Below are positions 18,544-27,602 of a stretch of 64,000 bases of DNA, piece by piece. Source of the stretch: Pseudoroseomonas cervicalis (GTDB lineage Bacteria > Pseudomonadota > Alphaproteobacteria > Acetobacterales > Acetobacteraceae); the NCBI RefSeq assembly GCF_030818485.1, contig NZ_JAUTAJ010000004.1:372001-436000 (forward strand). Reading direction: 5' to 3'. Within the stretch, counting starts at the first letter, position 1; each line of letters begins with the position of its first letter. The notes under the pieces were generated by a model, which did not search any database, was not told where the DNA came from, and saw nothing but the letters and a program-made list of their open reading frames with translations. The translations under genes were made by a program, and so were the position numbers.

Positions 18544-18837
18544 ATGAGCATGAAGGGCTTCTGGCGCGGGCTGCGCGACATCCTCGTGTCGCTGTTCTGG
18601 CTGGTGGTGGCGCTGACGCTCGGCGTGCTGGTGGCGGCGCCGGTGGTCATCGGCCTGGACGCGCTGTTCCTGCGGCTGGGCTTCACCGCCGCCAGCCCGG
18701 ATATGGCGCAGTTCACCTCGATCATCCTCGGCCTGCTGGTGGGGGTGGTGGTGGTGATCTGGCTGGACCGGCGGCTGCGCCGCTGGCTGGGCTATTCGCC
18801 GCTGGAGACCTGGGATTTCCTGCGCTGGATTCCCTGA
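18544..18837 (+). CDS. Small two-helix membrane protein, unknown
   Basis: A 97-residue protein with the start ATG at 18544 after GGAGGGAGG. It has two transmembrane helices (SLFWLVVALTLGVLVAAPVVIGL near residues 16-38 and FTSIILGLLVGVVVVIWL near 58-75). A basic loop (DRRLRRWLG) and a C-terminal WDFLRWIP follow. I do not recognise a family. It stands alone between the DUF6134 gene and the photolyase-related locus, all on the plus strand. Confidence 0.65.
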   Translation: MSMKGFWRGLRDILVSLFWLVVALTLGVLVAAPVVIGLDALFLRLGFTAASPDMAQFTSIILGLLVGVVVVIWLDRRLRRWLGYSPLETWDFLRWIP

Positions 18838-18894
18838 GCGGCCCGCCCCCGCCGGGGGCTTCCGGAATCGCGCGCTGGCCCGACATGCCACGCC

Positions 18895-20440
18895 ATGACC
18901 ACGCTCCGCATCATCCTGGGTGACCAGTGCAGCCGCGGCCTCTCGGCCTTGCGCGACCTCGACCGCGCGCGCGACGTGGTGCTCAGCATGGAGGTGGCGG
19001 AGGAGAGCCGGGACGGTGCCGCATCACCGGCAGAAGATCGCGCTGATCTTCTCGATGCTGCGGCATTTCCACGCGGCCCTCGTGGCGCGCGGCGTCCGCG
19101 CCGAGCACATCCGGCTCGACGACCCGGAGAACAGCGGCAGCTTCACCGGCGAGGTGCTGCGCGCCGTGCGCCGCCACCGCGCCAGCCGCATCATCGCCAC
19201 CCATCCCGGCGAATGGCGCGTGGCCGAGGCGATGCAGGGCTGGGAGGCCGCCGCCGGCATCCCGGTCGAGATCCGCGAGGATGACCGCTTCCTCTGCACC
19301 CGCGCGGAATTCGCCCGCTGGGCCGGCGGGCGGCGGCAGCTGCGCATGGAGTTCTTCTACCGCGAGATGCGCCAGCGCCACCGCCTGCTGCTGGAGCCCG
19401 ACGGCACCCCCACCGGCGGGCAGTGGAATTTCGACGCCGAGAACCGCAAGCGCCTGCCGAAGGGCGTGGCGCCGCCACCGCTGCCGCGCTTCGCGCCCGA
19501 CGCCATCACGCGCGAGGTGCTCGAGCTCGTCGCCCGGCGCTTCCCGCGCCGCTATGGCGGGCTGGACGGCTTCGCCTGGCCGGTCACCGCGCGCGATGCG
19601 GGGGTGGCGCTGCGGGATTTCCTGGCGCACCGCCTGCCGCGCTTCGGCGACTACCAGGACGCCATGGCGGTGGGCGAGCCGGTGCTCTACCACAGCCTGG
19701 TCTCGCCGGCGCTGAATGGCGGGCTGCTCGACCCGCTGGAGATCTGCCAGGCGGCGGAGGCCGAGTACCGCGCCGGCCGCGCGCCGCTGAACGCCGTCGA
19801 GGGCTTCATCCGCCAGATCCTGGGCTGGCGCGAATATGTGCGCGGCCTCTACTGGCTGCGCATGCCGCATTACGCGGCGGGCAATGCGCTGGAGGCCCGC
19901 CGCCCGCTGCCGGATTTCTACTGGACCGCCGAGACCGACATGGCCTGCCTGCGCCACACCCTGGCGCAGACCCGCGACCACGCCCATGCGCACCACATCC
20001 AGCGGCTGATGGTGGCCGGCAATTTCGCGCTGCTGGCCGGCATCGACCCGGTGGCGGTGAATGCATGGTATCTGGCGGTCTATGCCGACGCCTATGAATG
20101 GGTGCAGCTGCCCAACACCCAGGGCATGGCGCTGTTCGCCGATGGCGGCGCCATGGCCTCCAAGCCCTATGCCGCCTCCGGCGCCTATATCCACCGCATG
20201 AGCGATTATTGCGGCGGCTGCCGCTACGAGGTGAAGCAGGCCGAGGGGGAGGGGGCCTGCCCCTTCAACGCGCTCTACTGGGATTTCATCGCCCGCCATG
20301 CCGGGCGCTGGCGCGGCAATGCCCGCATGGCCATGCCGCTGCGCAATCTGGAGCGCATGCCGGCGGAGCGGCTCGCCGCGCTGCGCGACCGGGCGCAGCG
20401 CTTCCTCGACGCGCTGCCCCCGTCGCGCGACTACCGCTAG
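18895..20440 (+). pseudogene. FeS-type (6-4) photolyase/cryptochrome (PhrB-like), frameshifted
   Basis: The ATG at 18895 begins the conserved N-terminus (TTLRIILGDQCSRGLSALRDLD...VVLSMEVAEES). The family sequence then continues in another frame from TVPHHRQKIALIFSMLRHFH onward to the stop at 20440. The shift lies at the GGG run at 19010-19012; removing one G joins the parts exactly. The rest is intact: WNFDAENRKRLPKG near residue 175, LGWREYVRGLYW near 310, HHIQRLMVAGNFAL near 365 and NTQGMALFADGG near 400. The cysteines that hold a [4Fe-4S] cluster are in DYCGGCRYEVK and ACPFNALYW. The product would be a light-driven repair enzyme of about 510 residues. It is either a recent pseudogene or a sequencing error; a second photolyase gene is at 32659. 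Confidence 0.85.
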
Positions 20441-20509
20441 CGCCCCCGGGGCTCAATCCGCGGTTAAGCGGCGCGCCCTAGAACGAGGCTCTGCCCAGGG
20501 GAGCCTCCA

Positions 20510-22576
20510 TTGCGCATCCGGACCTTCTTTCTGCTCTGCTTCTGCAGCGTCGCCACCGCCGGGGGGCTGGCGACGATCTGGACCTGCTTCGACGCCTGGT
20601 CCGACTGGCAGCGCGCCGAGCGGGCCCATCTGGCCAGCCGAGCGGTCAGCGATGCGCAGCGTGCCCAGACCGCCATCGCCGCCGAGATCGGCGGCCATGC
20701 CTCGCAGCTGCGCAGCCCGAGCCCTGATGTCGCGGCGCAGGAGCGGGTGGCGCCGGAGACCGACCGGCTGCTGCGCGAGGCGGCGGCGAGCGCCCAGGCC
20801 GCCGGGCTGGACCCGGCGCCGCTGCGCGACATCGAATCGCGCATCGCGACGCTGCGCCCGCGCAGCCTGGCGGAGATGCGCCGCCCCCTGGCCGAGCGCG
20901 ACGCCGCCATGCCGACCGCCACCCAGGAACTGCGCAATGCCGGGGTGGAGACCATGGCGCGGCTGGCCGCCCGCGCCTCCCGCCAGGTCTATGCCCAGGC
21001 TCCCGATGCCGGGCTGCTGCTGGAGGTCGCCAATGCGGTGATGGACATCCGCGACATGGCCGGGCGGCGCAACACGGCGATCGTCAGCTGGATGCAGGGC
21101 CAGCCGGTGACGCCCGAGGCGATGCAGCTGGCGCAGCTGCAGACCGGGCGGATCGAGCAGGCCTGGCAGGCGGCGCAGCGGCTGATGGCCGGGCTGCGGG
21201 ACTATGCCGCGCTGCAGGCCGCGCTGGCCGCGCAGAAGCGCAGCCTGGAGGCGGAGGATGAGCCGCGCTGGCGCCAGCATCTGGCGCTGGGCTGGCAGGC
21301 CATGCAGGGCGGCGCGGTCAGCTGGCCAATGCCGGTCGAGCCCTATCGCGCCTGGTCCACCCCGGCCCAGGCGCGCATCCTCGGCCTGCGCGACGCGGCG
21401 CTGGACGCGGCGCTGGACCTGACCGCCGACACCACCGCCGAGGCGCGGGCGCGCTTCATCGCCGCCAGTGGCCTGGCGGTGCTGCTGGCCGGCCTGGCCG
21501 GGTTGTCCATGCTGCTGCTGCTGCGCCGCGTGGTGCTGCCGCTGCAGGCGCTGACCGCGACCGTCGGCCGCATCGCCGGCGGCGAGCTGCAGCTGGCCGT
21601 GCCCGGCCGCGCCCGGCGCGACGAGCTGGGCGGCATGGCCCAGGCGATCGAGACGCTGCGCGCCGCCTCGGCGGAGCGGCTGGCGCTGGAGGCGCGCCAG
21701 CAGGAGGAGCAGCGCCAGCGGCTGGAGCGCGCCGCGCGCGTCGATGCGCTGCTGCGCGGCTTCGAGGAGGAGGCGGCCGGCGCGCTGCGCGCCGTCGCCG
21801 CCGCGGCGACCGAGATGGACGCCACCGCCGGCTCGATGGTGGAGATCGCGGCCAGCGGCAATGGCCGCGCCCAGGCGGTGGCGCGCGCCTCCGCCCAGGC
21901 CAGCGAGAATGTGCAGACCGTGGCGGCGGCGGCCGAGGAACTCTCCGCCAGCATCGCCGAGGTGGCGCGCCAGGTGCGCGAGGGCGCGACCCGCGCCCAT
22001 GCGGCGAGCGAGGCCGCCGGCCAGACCGAGGGCACGGTGCGCGGCCTGGCCGAGGCGGCGGGGCGGATCGGCGATGTGGTGCAGCTGATCACCTCCATCG
22101 CCAGCCAGACCAATCTGCTGGCGCTGAACGCGACGATCGAGGCGGCGCGCGCCGGCGAGGCCGGCAAGGGCTTCGCCGTGGTCGCCGGCGAGGTGAAGAA
22201 CCTGGCCAGCCAGACGGCGCGCGCGACCGAGGAAATCAGCCAGCAGATCGCCGCCATGCAGGCGGAGACCGGGCGCACCGTGCAGGCCATCGGCGGTATC
22301 GCCCATATGATCCGCGAGCTGAACGAGGCGACCGGCGCCGTCGCCCAGGCGGCGCAGCAGCAGGCCGAGGCGACGCAGGAGATCGGCCGCGCGGTGGCCG
22401 AGGCGGCGAGCGGCACGCAGGAGGCCTCGCGCCACGCCTCCGGCGTCAGCGAGGATGCCGGCCGCACCGGCCGTGCCGCCGAGGATGTGCGCGCCGCCGC
22501 CGGCGAGCTGGCGCGGCAATCCGAAGGGCTGCGCGGCCAGATGGACCATTTCCTGGGCGCGCTGCGGGCGGCGTGA
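20510..22576 (+). CDS. Methyl-accepting chemotaxis protein
   Basis: A 688-residue chemoreceptor starting at a TTG (20510) behind AGGGGAG. It has a first membrane helix (residues 5-25), a helical periplasmic sensor domain of about 290 residues with no named family, and a second membrane helix ([23 protein letters not shown] near 317). A HAMP domain ([20 protein letters not shown]) and a cytoplasmic signalling domain follow. The hairpin tip reads [45 protein letters not shown] near 525-570, which is the CheA/CheW-binding core. The C-terminus has no CheR-docking pentapeptide. No other chemotaxis gene is nearby, so it is an orphan receptor. Confidence 0.95.
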   Translation: MRIRTFFLLCFCSVATAGGLATIWTCFDAWSDWQRAERAHLASRAVSDAQRAQTAIAAEIGGHASQLRSPSPDVAAQERVAPETDRLLREAAASAQAAGLDPAPLRDIESRIATLRPRSLAEMRRPLAERDAAMPTATQELRNAGVETMARLAARASRQVYAQAPDAGLLLEVANAVMDIRDMAGRRNTAIVSWMQGQPVTPEAMQLAQLQTGRIEQAWQAAQRLMAGLRDYAALQAALAAQKRSLEAEDEPRWRQHLALGWQAMQGGAVSWPMPVEPYRAWSTPAQARILGLRDAALDAALDLTADTTAEARARFIAASGLAVLLAGLAGLSMLLLLRRVVLPLQALTATVGRIAGGELQLAVPGRARRDELGGMAQAIETLRAASAERLALEARQQEEQRQRLERAARVDALLRGFEEEAAGALRAVAAAATEMDATAGSMVEIAASGNGRAQAVARASAQASENVQTVAAAAEELSASIAEVARQVREGATRAHAASEAAGQTEGTVRGLAEAAGRIGDVVQLITSIASQTNLLALNATIEAARAGEAGKGFAVVAGEVKNLASQTARATEEISQQIAAMQAETGRTVQAIGGIAHMIRELNEATGAVAQAAQQQAEATQEIGRAVAEAASGTQEASRHASGVSEDAGRTGRAAEDVRAAAGELARQSEGLRGQMDHFLGALRAA

Positions 22577-22608
22577 GCCGCCCGGCGGGCCGACCCGGGC
22601 GGGCCTGT

Positions 22609-23025
22609 TCAGTCGACGGCGTTGGCGGTGAGGAAAAGCGCCTGTTCCAGCGCGCGGAAGAAGTGCTGGAAGGATGCCGGATCCGCCACTTCCTGCTGGT
22701 TGTACTGCCCGCTGACCCGCACCACGGTCTGCTGTGGGCCGCGCGGCCGCACCGTCACCGTCAGGCGCATGGCATAGCCCTGCAGCTTGGTGGCGCTGAT
22801 GACGCCGAGCGTGTCATCCGCCCGGTCAATGGAGAAGCCGAGATCCTGCAGCGCGGCGAGCGAGGCGCGCAGCACCACGCCGCGATCGGCCGTGTCGAAG
22901 GCGCGGCTGGAGATGGCGCGCATGTCGACCTGGCTGCGGGAGGAAGCCAGGATCTGCTGGCGGGAATCGGTCTGGCAGGCGGCCAGCGCCACCAGAAGGC
23001 TGATCAGAAGGCTGCGCGCGATCAT
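22609..23025 (-). CDS. Lipoprotein, paralogue E of a five-gene operon
   Basis: A 138-residue lipoprotein (MIARSLLISLLVALAAC; lipobox LAAC at residues 14-17). The mature part has the family motif seen in its neighbours: ISSRAFDTADRGVVLRASLAALQDLGFSIDRADDTLGVISATK, then beta strands (LTVTVRPRGPQQTVVRVSGQYN) and a C-terminal helix (DPASFQHFFRALEQALFLTANAV). I read this as a small alpha/beta domain on the periplasmic side of a membrane. Its ATG overlaps the stop of the previous gene (ATGA). It is the last gene of the operon. Function unknown. Confidence 0.8.
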   Translation of the reverse strand: MIARSLLISLLVALAACQTDSRQQILASSRSQVDMRAISSRAFDTADRGVVLRASLAALQDLGFSIDRADDTLGVISATKLQGYAMRLTVTVRPRGPQQTVVRVSGQYNQQEVADPASFQHFFRALEQALFLTANAVD

Positions 23026-23573
23026 ATCTCGTTAGCCTCGAGGAAGACCGATTTCGAAAGCGCCTCGAAGAAGGCGCGGTAGATGGCGGGGTCCTCGATC
23101 GTCTCGGCACGGGTGACGCGACGCTCGGTGTTCAGCACCACGCGCTGCACGGTGGCGCGGGCGATGCAGCCGCGCCCATCGCCGCTGCGGTTGATCACCA
23201 GGGCGATGCGGATGCGCTGATCTTTTTCCCAGCTGGCCTGGTGCTGCGTCTTGGCCATCGCCGCCAGCAGCACCAGCAACACCTGTGCGGCCACCTGCTG
23301 CGCCTCCACCGCGTCCCGGTCCTTGGAGGCGACGATGAGGCCGGCTTCAGCCCGCGCATCCTCGATGGTGAAGCCAAGATCCTGCATGACACCGACCGAG
23401 GCCTGCATCAGCAGAGCCTCGTTCGGCGTGTCGAATCGGCGCGACTGCAGCCGGCGCAGCGCCAGGGCGCCGTCGGTCGGCGCCATGGCACCGGCATGCA
23501 GCTGCGCCGCCTCCTGCTGACAACCTGCCAGCAGGGTGGCCCCCGCCAGCAGGGCGAAGCGCCGCCGCAGCAT
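23022..23573 (-). CDS. Lipoprotein, paralogue D of a five-gene operon
   Basis: A 183-residue lipoprotein (RRRFALLAGATLLAGC; lipobox LAGC). It shares the family core (LRRLQSRRFDTPNEALLMQASVGVMQDLGFTIEDARAEAGLIVASKDRD) with paralogues B and E and, like paralogue A, carries an insertion with a hydrophobic stretch (AAQVLLVLLAAMAK) followed by a strand-rich part and a C-terminal helix (DPAIYRAFFEALSKSVFLEANEI). It shares one base with the upstream gene and overlaps the downstream one, so it is translationally coupled on both sides. Confidence 0.8.
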   Translation of the reverse strand: MLRRRFALLAGATLLAGCQQEAAQLHAGAMAPTDGALALRRLQSRRFDTPNEALLMQASVGVMQDLGFTIEDARAEAGLIVASKDRDAVEAQQVAAQVLLVLLAAMAKTQHQASWEKDQRIRIALVINRSGDGRGCIARATVQRVVLNTERRVTRAETIEDPAIYRAFFEALSKSVFLEANEI

Positions 23574-23980
23574 CAGAAGCTGCTGGAGCGGTAGGAGAAG
23601 TCGCGAACGCGCCCCTCGCCATCATAGCGAATGATGATGGTCAGCGTGCGCTGGCTGGTGCTGACGGCGCCGGCACTGCCACCGACGCCCAGCAACAGCA
23701 GGCTGGCGCCGCCGCTGCTGCCGCTCTGCACCGTCTGGGTCGCAATGCGGTCATAGACCCAGGTCTCGCGCCGCTGTTCATCGGTGGTGACGACGTTGGG
23801 CGAGCCCAGCACCTCGATCACCTGGGCATTGGTCATGCCGACGCGGATCTCACGCTGCACGGTGCCCACGGTCAGGCGGCTGCCCGCCTCCTGGCCGCGC
23901 GCCACCTCGGCGGCGTGCTGGGATGCGGGGGCGCAGGCGGTGGCGGCCAGCAATGCCAGCAGCCAGTAGGAGGAACGCAT
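23573..23980 (-). CDS. BamE/SmpA-like lipoprotein in the lipoprotein operon
   Basis: A 135-residue lipoprotein (MRSSYWLLALLAATAC; lipobox ATAC). Unlike its neighbours it has a BamE/SmpA/OmlA-like domain: VQREIRVGMTNAQVIEVLGSPNVVTTDEQRRETWVYDR near residues 44-80, then a glycine/serine-rich loop (GSSGGASLLLLGVGGSAG), strands (RTLTIIIRYDGEGRVRDFSYRSS) and the C-terminus. BamE belongs to the outer-membrane beta-barrel assembly complex, but this fold also serves other periplasmic roles, so I do not name it bamE. It sits in the middle of the operon between paralogues B and D, which suggests that the products form one envelope complex. Confidence 0.75.
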   Translation of the reverse strand: MRSSYWLLALLAATACAPASQHAAEVARGQEAGSRLTVGTVQREIRVGMTNAQVIEVLGSPNVVTTDEQRRETWVYDRIATQTVQSGSSGGASLLLLGVGGSAGAVSTSQRTLTIIIRYDGEGRVRDFSYRSSSF

Positions 23981-23991
23981 CTTGAAAATCC

Positions 23992-24495
23992 TTAACTGCC
24001 GGAAGGCCCGGTGACAGGGCGGATCGGCGTGGCGGCCGGCACGGCGGGCAGCGGCGCCGCTTCCTCGCTGTCAGGTGCGGCCATGGCGGCGATCGCCAGG
24101 TTGCGCGACAGCGGCTCGAAGAACAGGTCGCGATAGAAGGCGGGGTCGTCCACCTGCGTGTCGCCGGCGGCCATCGGCACCAGGGCATTGGCCCGAACCA
24201 CCGTCTGGGTGGCACCGCGCGGATAGGCCGAGGCGGTCAGACGCAGCAGCCCGCGCTTCACGCCACTGACCGTACCGGCCTCTGGCGAGACCTTGGTGAT
24301 GGCATAGCCCTGGTCCTGCATGCTGGCGATGATCGCCCGCAGCACCTGGTTGCGGTCCGCCGTGTCGAAGGTGCGGCTCTGGATGCTGCGCAGCTGGACG
24401 GCGCTCAGCTTGCTGGCGATCATCGGGCGCTCGCCCGGAGTGACACAGGCGCCAAGGGCCAACAGCAGCGGCAGGGCGAGGAGATGGCGCTTCAC
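23992..24495 (-). CDS. Lipoprotein, paralogue B of a five-gene operon
   Basis: A 167-residue lipoprotein (MKRHLLALPLLLALGAC; lipobox LGAC). It starts at a GTG that overlaps the TGA of the upstream gene. The core is QLRSIQSRTFDTADRNQVLRAIIASMQDQGYAITKVSPEAGTVSGVKRG, very close to paralogue E. It is followed by strands (LRLTASAYPRGATQTVVRAN), a helix (DPAFYRDLFFEPLSRNLAIAAM) and a proline/alanine-rich tail of about 30 residues not found in the others. There are 11 bases before the BamE-like gene. Confidence 0.8.
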   Translation of the reverse strand: MKRHLLALPLLLALGACVTPGERPMIASKLSAVQLRSIQSRTFDTADRNQVLRAIIASMQDQGYAITKVSPEAGTVSGVKRGLLRLTASAYPRGATQTVVRANALVPMAAGDTQVDDPAFYRDLFFEPLSRNLAIAAMAAPDSEEAAPLPAVPAATPIRPVTGPSGS

Positions 24496-25055
24496 AGCGG
24501 CTGCGCCTTGCCGGCCAGGCTCTGCTGCAGCCGGTTGTAGAATTCCTGCATCAGGGTCTGGTCGCTCAGCGTCTCGTGCCGGACCTCCCCGCGATTGTTC
24601 TGCACCAAGCGCTCGAACGACACCCGCATGGCGATTCGCTGCGGCGCCTGGGCGGTGGAGGCGAGCACCAGACCGCTCGGCCGCTCAGGCCAGGTCGTCA
24701 GCGTCACCTGAATCAACTGGTCGGTGTCCCAGCGCGCCGCATTGGCGCCGGCCAGCACGGCGACCAGAATGGCGCCGACCACCTGCCCGGCCTCCCGGGC
24801 GTCGCGATGCTTGTTGCCCGCCAGCACGCCGGCAGGGGCCGAGGATTCGGTGATGGTGTAGCCGAGATCCTGCAGCACCTGGGTTGCTTCGCTCAGCAAC
24901 TCCTGCTCCTGGCCTAGCCAGCGGCGGGTCTCGGTCTCGCGGATCTGCTGCTGCTGCTCGGGGGGCTGGCCGACCTTCATGGCCACTTCATTGGCGGTGA
25001 CGCAGCCGGCCAGCATCAGGCTGGCGGCCGCGACCCGCAGAACGGGACGAATCAC
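24492..25055 (-). CDS. Lipoprotein, paralogue A (first gene of the operon)
   Basis: A 187-residue lipoprotein starting at a GTG (25055), with signal VLRVAAASLMLAGC (lipobox LAGC). It is the most divergent paralogue: IRETETRRWLGQEQELLSEATQVLQDLGYTITESSAPAGVLAGNKHRDAREAGQ, an insertion with a short hydrophobic stretch (VVGAILVAVLAGANAARW), strands, and a C-terminal helix (DQTLMQEFYNRLQQSLAGK). As the first gene it should carry the promoter; upstream on the minus strand a CTTGAAA at about 25111-25117 could be a -35 element, without a convincing -10. The 167 bases between it and lldD hold no gene. Confidence 0.8.
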   Translation of the reverse strand: MIRPVLRVAAASLMLAGCVTANEVAMKVGQPPEQQQQIRETETRRWLGQEQELLSEATQVLQDLGYTITESSAPAGVLAGNKHRDAREAGQVVGAILVAVLAGANAARWDTDQLIQVTLTTWPERPSGLVLASTAQAPQRIAMRVSFERLVQNNRGEVRHETLSDQTLMQEFYNRLQQSLAGKAQPL

Positions 25056-25222
25056 GGTCTGCTCTTCTCACGAAACTGTGTGTCGAAGCGTAACCGGTAC
25101 AATCCCGTTTTCAAGCCGGATTTTTTGCCGGCAGGACTATTTCGGAAAAGATACGATAGCGGTCGGAGGAGGGAGGGCAGCTACGTCACCGCTCTCGCCG
25201 CCTTGCCCGGCAGTTCCGCCCC

Positions 25223-26410
25223 TCACTCCGCCGCCTGGCGCGACTCCCCCGAGCGCAGCACATCGCCGCGGCGCGGCGCGTGCAGGATCTCCGGCGTGAT
25301 GCCGGCGATGCTCTTCGTGCCGGTCAGCGCCATGGAGATGTCGAGCTCCTTGCGGATGATCTCCAGCGCCTTGGTCACCCCGGCCTCGCCGCCGGCGGCC
25401 AGGCCGTAGAGCCAGGATTTGCCGATCATGCAGCCGCGCGCGCCCAGCGCCACGGCCTTCATGACGTCCTGGCCGGAGCGGATGCCGCCATCGAACCAGA
25501 CCTCGACGCGCTCGCCCACCGCCTCGGCGATCGGCTGCAGCACGGAGATGGAGGAGGGCGCGCCATCCAGCTGCCGCCCGCCATGGTTGGAGACGACCAG
25601 CGCATCCGCCCCCGTCTCGGCGGCCAGACGCGCATCCTCGACATCCAGCACGCCCTTCAGGATCAGCTTGCCCGGCCAGATCGAGCGGATCCAGGCGACA
25701 TCCTTCCAGGAGAGCGACGGGTCGAACTGCCCGGCGATCCAGTGCGAGAGCGTGTTCAGCCCCTCCTTGGCACCCGGCGCCTCGGTCAGGTTGCCGAAGG
25801 TCTTGCGCCTGCCGCGCAGCACTTCCAGCGCCCAGCGCGGCTTGGTCGCCACGTCCAGCATGTTCTTCACGGTCAGCTTCGGCGGCACCGCCAGCCCGTT
25901 CTTGATGTCCTGGTGCCGCTGGCCCTGGATCTGCAGGTCCAGAGTCAGCACCAGCGCCGAGCATTTCGCGGCGATGGCGCGCTCCACCAGCGAGCGGGCG
26001 AAGCCGCGGTCGCGCATGACGTAGAGCTGGAACCAGAAGGGCTTGTCGACCGCCCCGGCCACATCCTCGATCGAGCAGATCGACATGGTCGACAGGGTGA
26101 AGGGAATGCCGAAGCGATGCGCCGCGCGGCAGCCATGGATCTCGCCATCGGCATGGAACAGGCCGGTCAGCCCGGTCGGCGCGATGGCCACCGGCATGGT
26201 CACCTTGTCACCCAGCAGGGTCGTCTCGGTGCTGCGGTCGGAGACGTCGATCATCACCCGCTGCCGCAGCTTCAGCGCCGAGAGGTCGTCGCGATTGGCG
26301 CGCAGCGTCGCCTCGTCATAGGAGCCGCGATCGGCATAGTCGAAGATGGCGCGCGGGATGCGGCGGCGGGCGATGCGGCGCAGATCCTCGATATTGGTGA
26401 CGGGCGGCAT
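25223..26410 (-). CDS. lldD: FMN-dependent L-lactate dehydrogenase / alpha-hydroxy-acid oxidase
   Basis: A 395-residue flavoprotein that oxidises L-2-hydroxy acids, most likely L-lactate to pyruvate, feeding electrons to quinone. The start is the ATG at 26410 (MPPVTNIEDLRRIARRRIPRAIFDYADRG). Typical blocks are MPVAIAPTGLTGLFHADGE near residue 75, TLSTMSICSIEDVA near 105, WFQLYVMRDR near 127, LKGVLDVEDARLAAETGADALVVSNHGGRQLDGAPSS near 260-295 with the catalytic histidine and substrate-binding arginine, and DGGIRSGQDVMKAVALGARGCMIGK near 315-340. A FadR-type regulator is divergent, as is usual for lld loci. No lactate permease is adjacent. Confidence 0.92.
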   Translation of the reverse strand: MPPVTNIEDLRRIARRRIPRAIFDYADRGSYDEATLRANRDDLSALKLRQRVMIDVSDRSTETTLLGDKVTMPVAIAPTGLTGLFHADGEIHGCRAAHRFGIPFTLSTMSICSIEDVAGAVDKPFWFQLYVMRDRGFARSLVERAIAAKCSALVLTLDLQIQGQRHQDIKNGLAVPPKLTVKNMLDVATKPRWALEVLRGRRKTFGNLTEAPGAKEGLNTLSHWIAGQFDPSLSWKDVAWIRSIWPGKLILKGVLDVEDARLAAETGADALVVSNHGGRQLDGAPSSISVLQPIAEAVGERVEVWFDGGIRSGQDVMKAVALGARGCMIGKSWLYGLAAGGEAGVTKALEIIRKELDISMALTGTKSIAGITPEILHAPRRGDVLRSGESRQAAE

Positions 26411-26469
26411 GGCAGATCCTGCGAAATGGTGCGGCGGGCGTTTGCCCAATGTCCCTCCGCGCGCGGGTT

Positions 26470-26488
26470 TGGTAAAGAGTTTTGACCA
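26470..26488. promoter_or_regulatory. Candidate FadR-family operator between lldD and its regulator
   Basis: The divergent gap of 101 bases contains TGGT and ACCA as an inverted repeat (26470-26473 and 26485-26488). These half-sites are typical of FadR/LldR/PdhR regulators, but the 11-base spacer is longer than the usual 1-3. The site is thus only a candidate. Confidence 0.3.
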
Positions 26489-26511
26489 GGGATCGGAGCA
26501 GGACCCGGGCG

Positions 26512-27294
26512 ATGAGTGATTTCCGGCCGCCGCCGCTCGCCGGAGCGGTGGCCGCCCATCTGGAGGCGCTGGTGCTGGAGGGCGTGCTGCGCCCCGGCGA
26601 CCGGCTGGCGCCGGAGCGCGAGCTGGCGGCGCGGCTCGGCGTCTCGCGCCCCTCGCTGCGCGAGGCGCTGGCGCTGCTGGAGCAGAAGGGGCTGCTCGCC
26701 TCCTCCCGCGCCGGCACGATGGTGGCGGATTTCCTGGCCCCGCTCTCCGCCCCGCTGGCCGGGCTGTTCGGCAGCCATCCGCGCATCGGCCAGGATTATT
26801 TCGAGTACCGCCGGCTGATCGAGCCGCAGGCGGCGGCGCTGGCGGCGGTGCGCATCACCGCGCCGGAGCGCGCCGCGCTGCAGGACTGCCTGGCCAGGAT
26901 GGAAGCCGCGCATCGCGACGCCGCGCCGGCCGAGGAAGCCGCGGCCGATCTGCAGCTGCATCTCCTGGTGCATGAGGCCAGCCACAATCTGGTGCTGCTG
27001 CATGTGCTGCGGGTCTTCGCCGGGCTGCTGCAGCGCGGCATCCTGTTCAGCCATGAGCAGTACTGGCAGCGCGACGCGCTGCGCGGCGAGATCCTGGCGC
27101 AGCACCGCGCCATCGCCGCCGCCATCCTGGCCGGCAACGCCGCCGCGGCCGAGGAGGCGATGCGCGCGCATATCCTGGCCACCGAGGCCGCCTTCCTCAG
27201 CCTGCGGGCGGAGGCGGCGCGCACCGGGGAGAGCCTGCGCAAGCAGCAGCGCGACACGCTGCTGGCCGAGGCGGCGCCGCCCGCCACCGGCTGA
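26512..27294 (+). CDS. FadR-family (FCD) transcriptional regulator, LldR/PdhR-like
   Basis: A 260-residue GntR-type regulator. The winged-helix DNA-binding domain is at residues 8-75, with the signature GDRLAPERELAARLGVSRPSLREALALLEQKGLL. The all-helical FCD ligand domain follows (FEYRRLIEPQAAALAAVRIT near 100; HLLVHEASHNLVLLHVLRV near 155; AQHRAIAAAILAGNAAAAEEAMRAHI near 205), with histidines and acidic residues that can hold a metal for carboxylate ligands. The position divergent from lldD indicates that it senses lactate and controls that gene. The start at 26512 is the ATG of MSDFRPPP. Confidence 0.88.
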   Translation: MSDFRPPPLAGAVAAHLEALVLEGVLRPGDRLAPERELAARLGVSRPSLREALALLEQKGLLASSRAGTMVADFLAPLSAPLAGLFGSHPRIGQDYFEYRRLIEPQAAALAAVRITAPERAALQDCLARMEAAHRDAAPAEEAAADLQLHLLVHEASHNLVLLHVLRVFAGLLQRGILFSHEQYWQRDALRGEILAQHRAIAAAILAGNAAAAEEAMRAHILATEAAFLSLRAEAARTGESLRKQQRDTLLAEAAPPATG

Positions 27295-27304
27295 GCCGCG
27301 ACGC

Positions 27305-27592
27305 TCAGCGAGGCGGCGCCTGGCCCGGCGGCGGGAGGGGCGGGTGCCCGGCCGGGGGCAGCTCGGCCAGCAGGGCGGCGAGGCCGGCCAGCAGCGCCAG
27401 CGCCACGGCGCCGCCCAGCCAGGGCCAGGCCCAGCGCGCCGCCTCCGCCCCGCGCATGCCGAGCCCGAGGCCGAGCGAGCCGAACCCCGCCCAGCCCAGC
27501 TCCGCCAGGAAGCCCAGCCCGACCAGCCGGGCCGGGCCGGCGGCGCGCAGCCAGCGCCACGGCCTGGGCTGCCGGGGCAGGGCGGGATGCAT
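27305..27592 (-). CDS. Small hypothetical membrane protein
   Basis: A 95-residue protein with two hydrophobic segments (LVGLGFLAELGWAGFGSLGLGLG near residues 23-45 and WLGGAVALALLAGLAALLAELP near 58-79), a basic N-terminus and a proline-rich C-terminus. Its start lies 10 bases after the stop of the porin gene and it faces the FadR-type gene. The composition is biased, so its reality as a gene is less certain, though its place in an operon with the porin supports it. No family recognised. Confidence 0.45.
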   Translation of the reverse strand: MHPALPRQPRPWRWLRAAGPARLVGLGFLAELGWAGFGSLGLGLGMRGAEAARWAWPWLGGAVALALLAGLAALLAELPPAGHPPLPPPGQAPPR

Positions 27593-27602
27593 GGCGCGCC
27601 CC

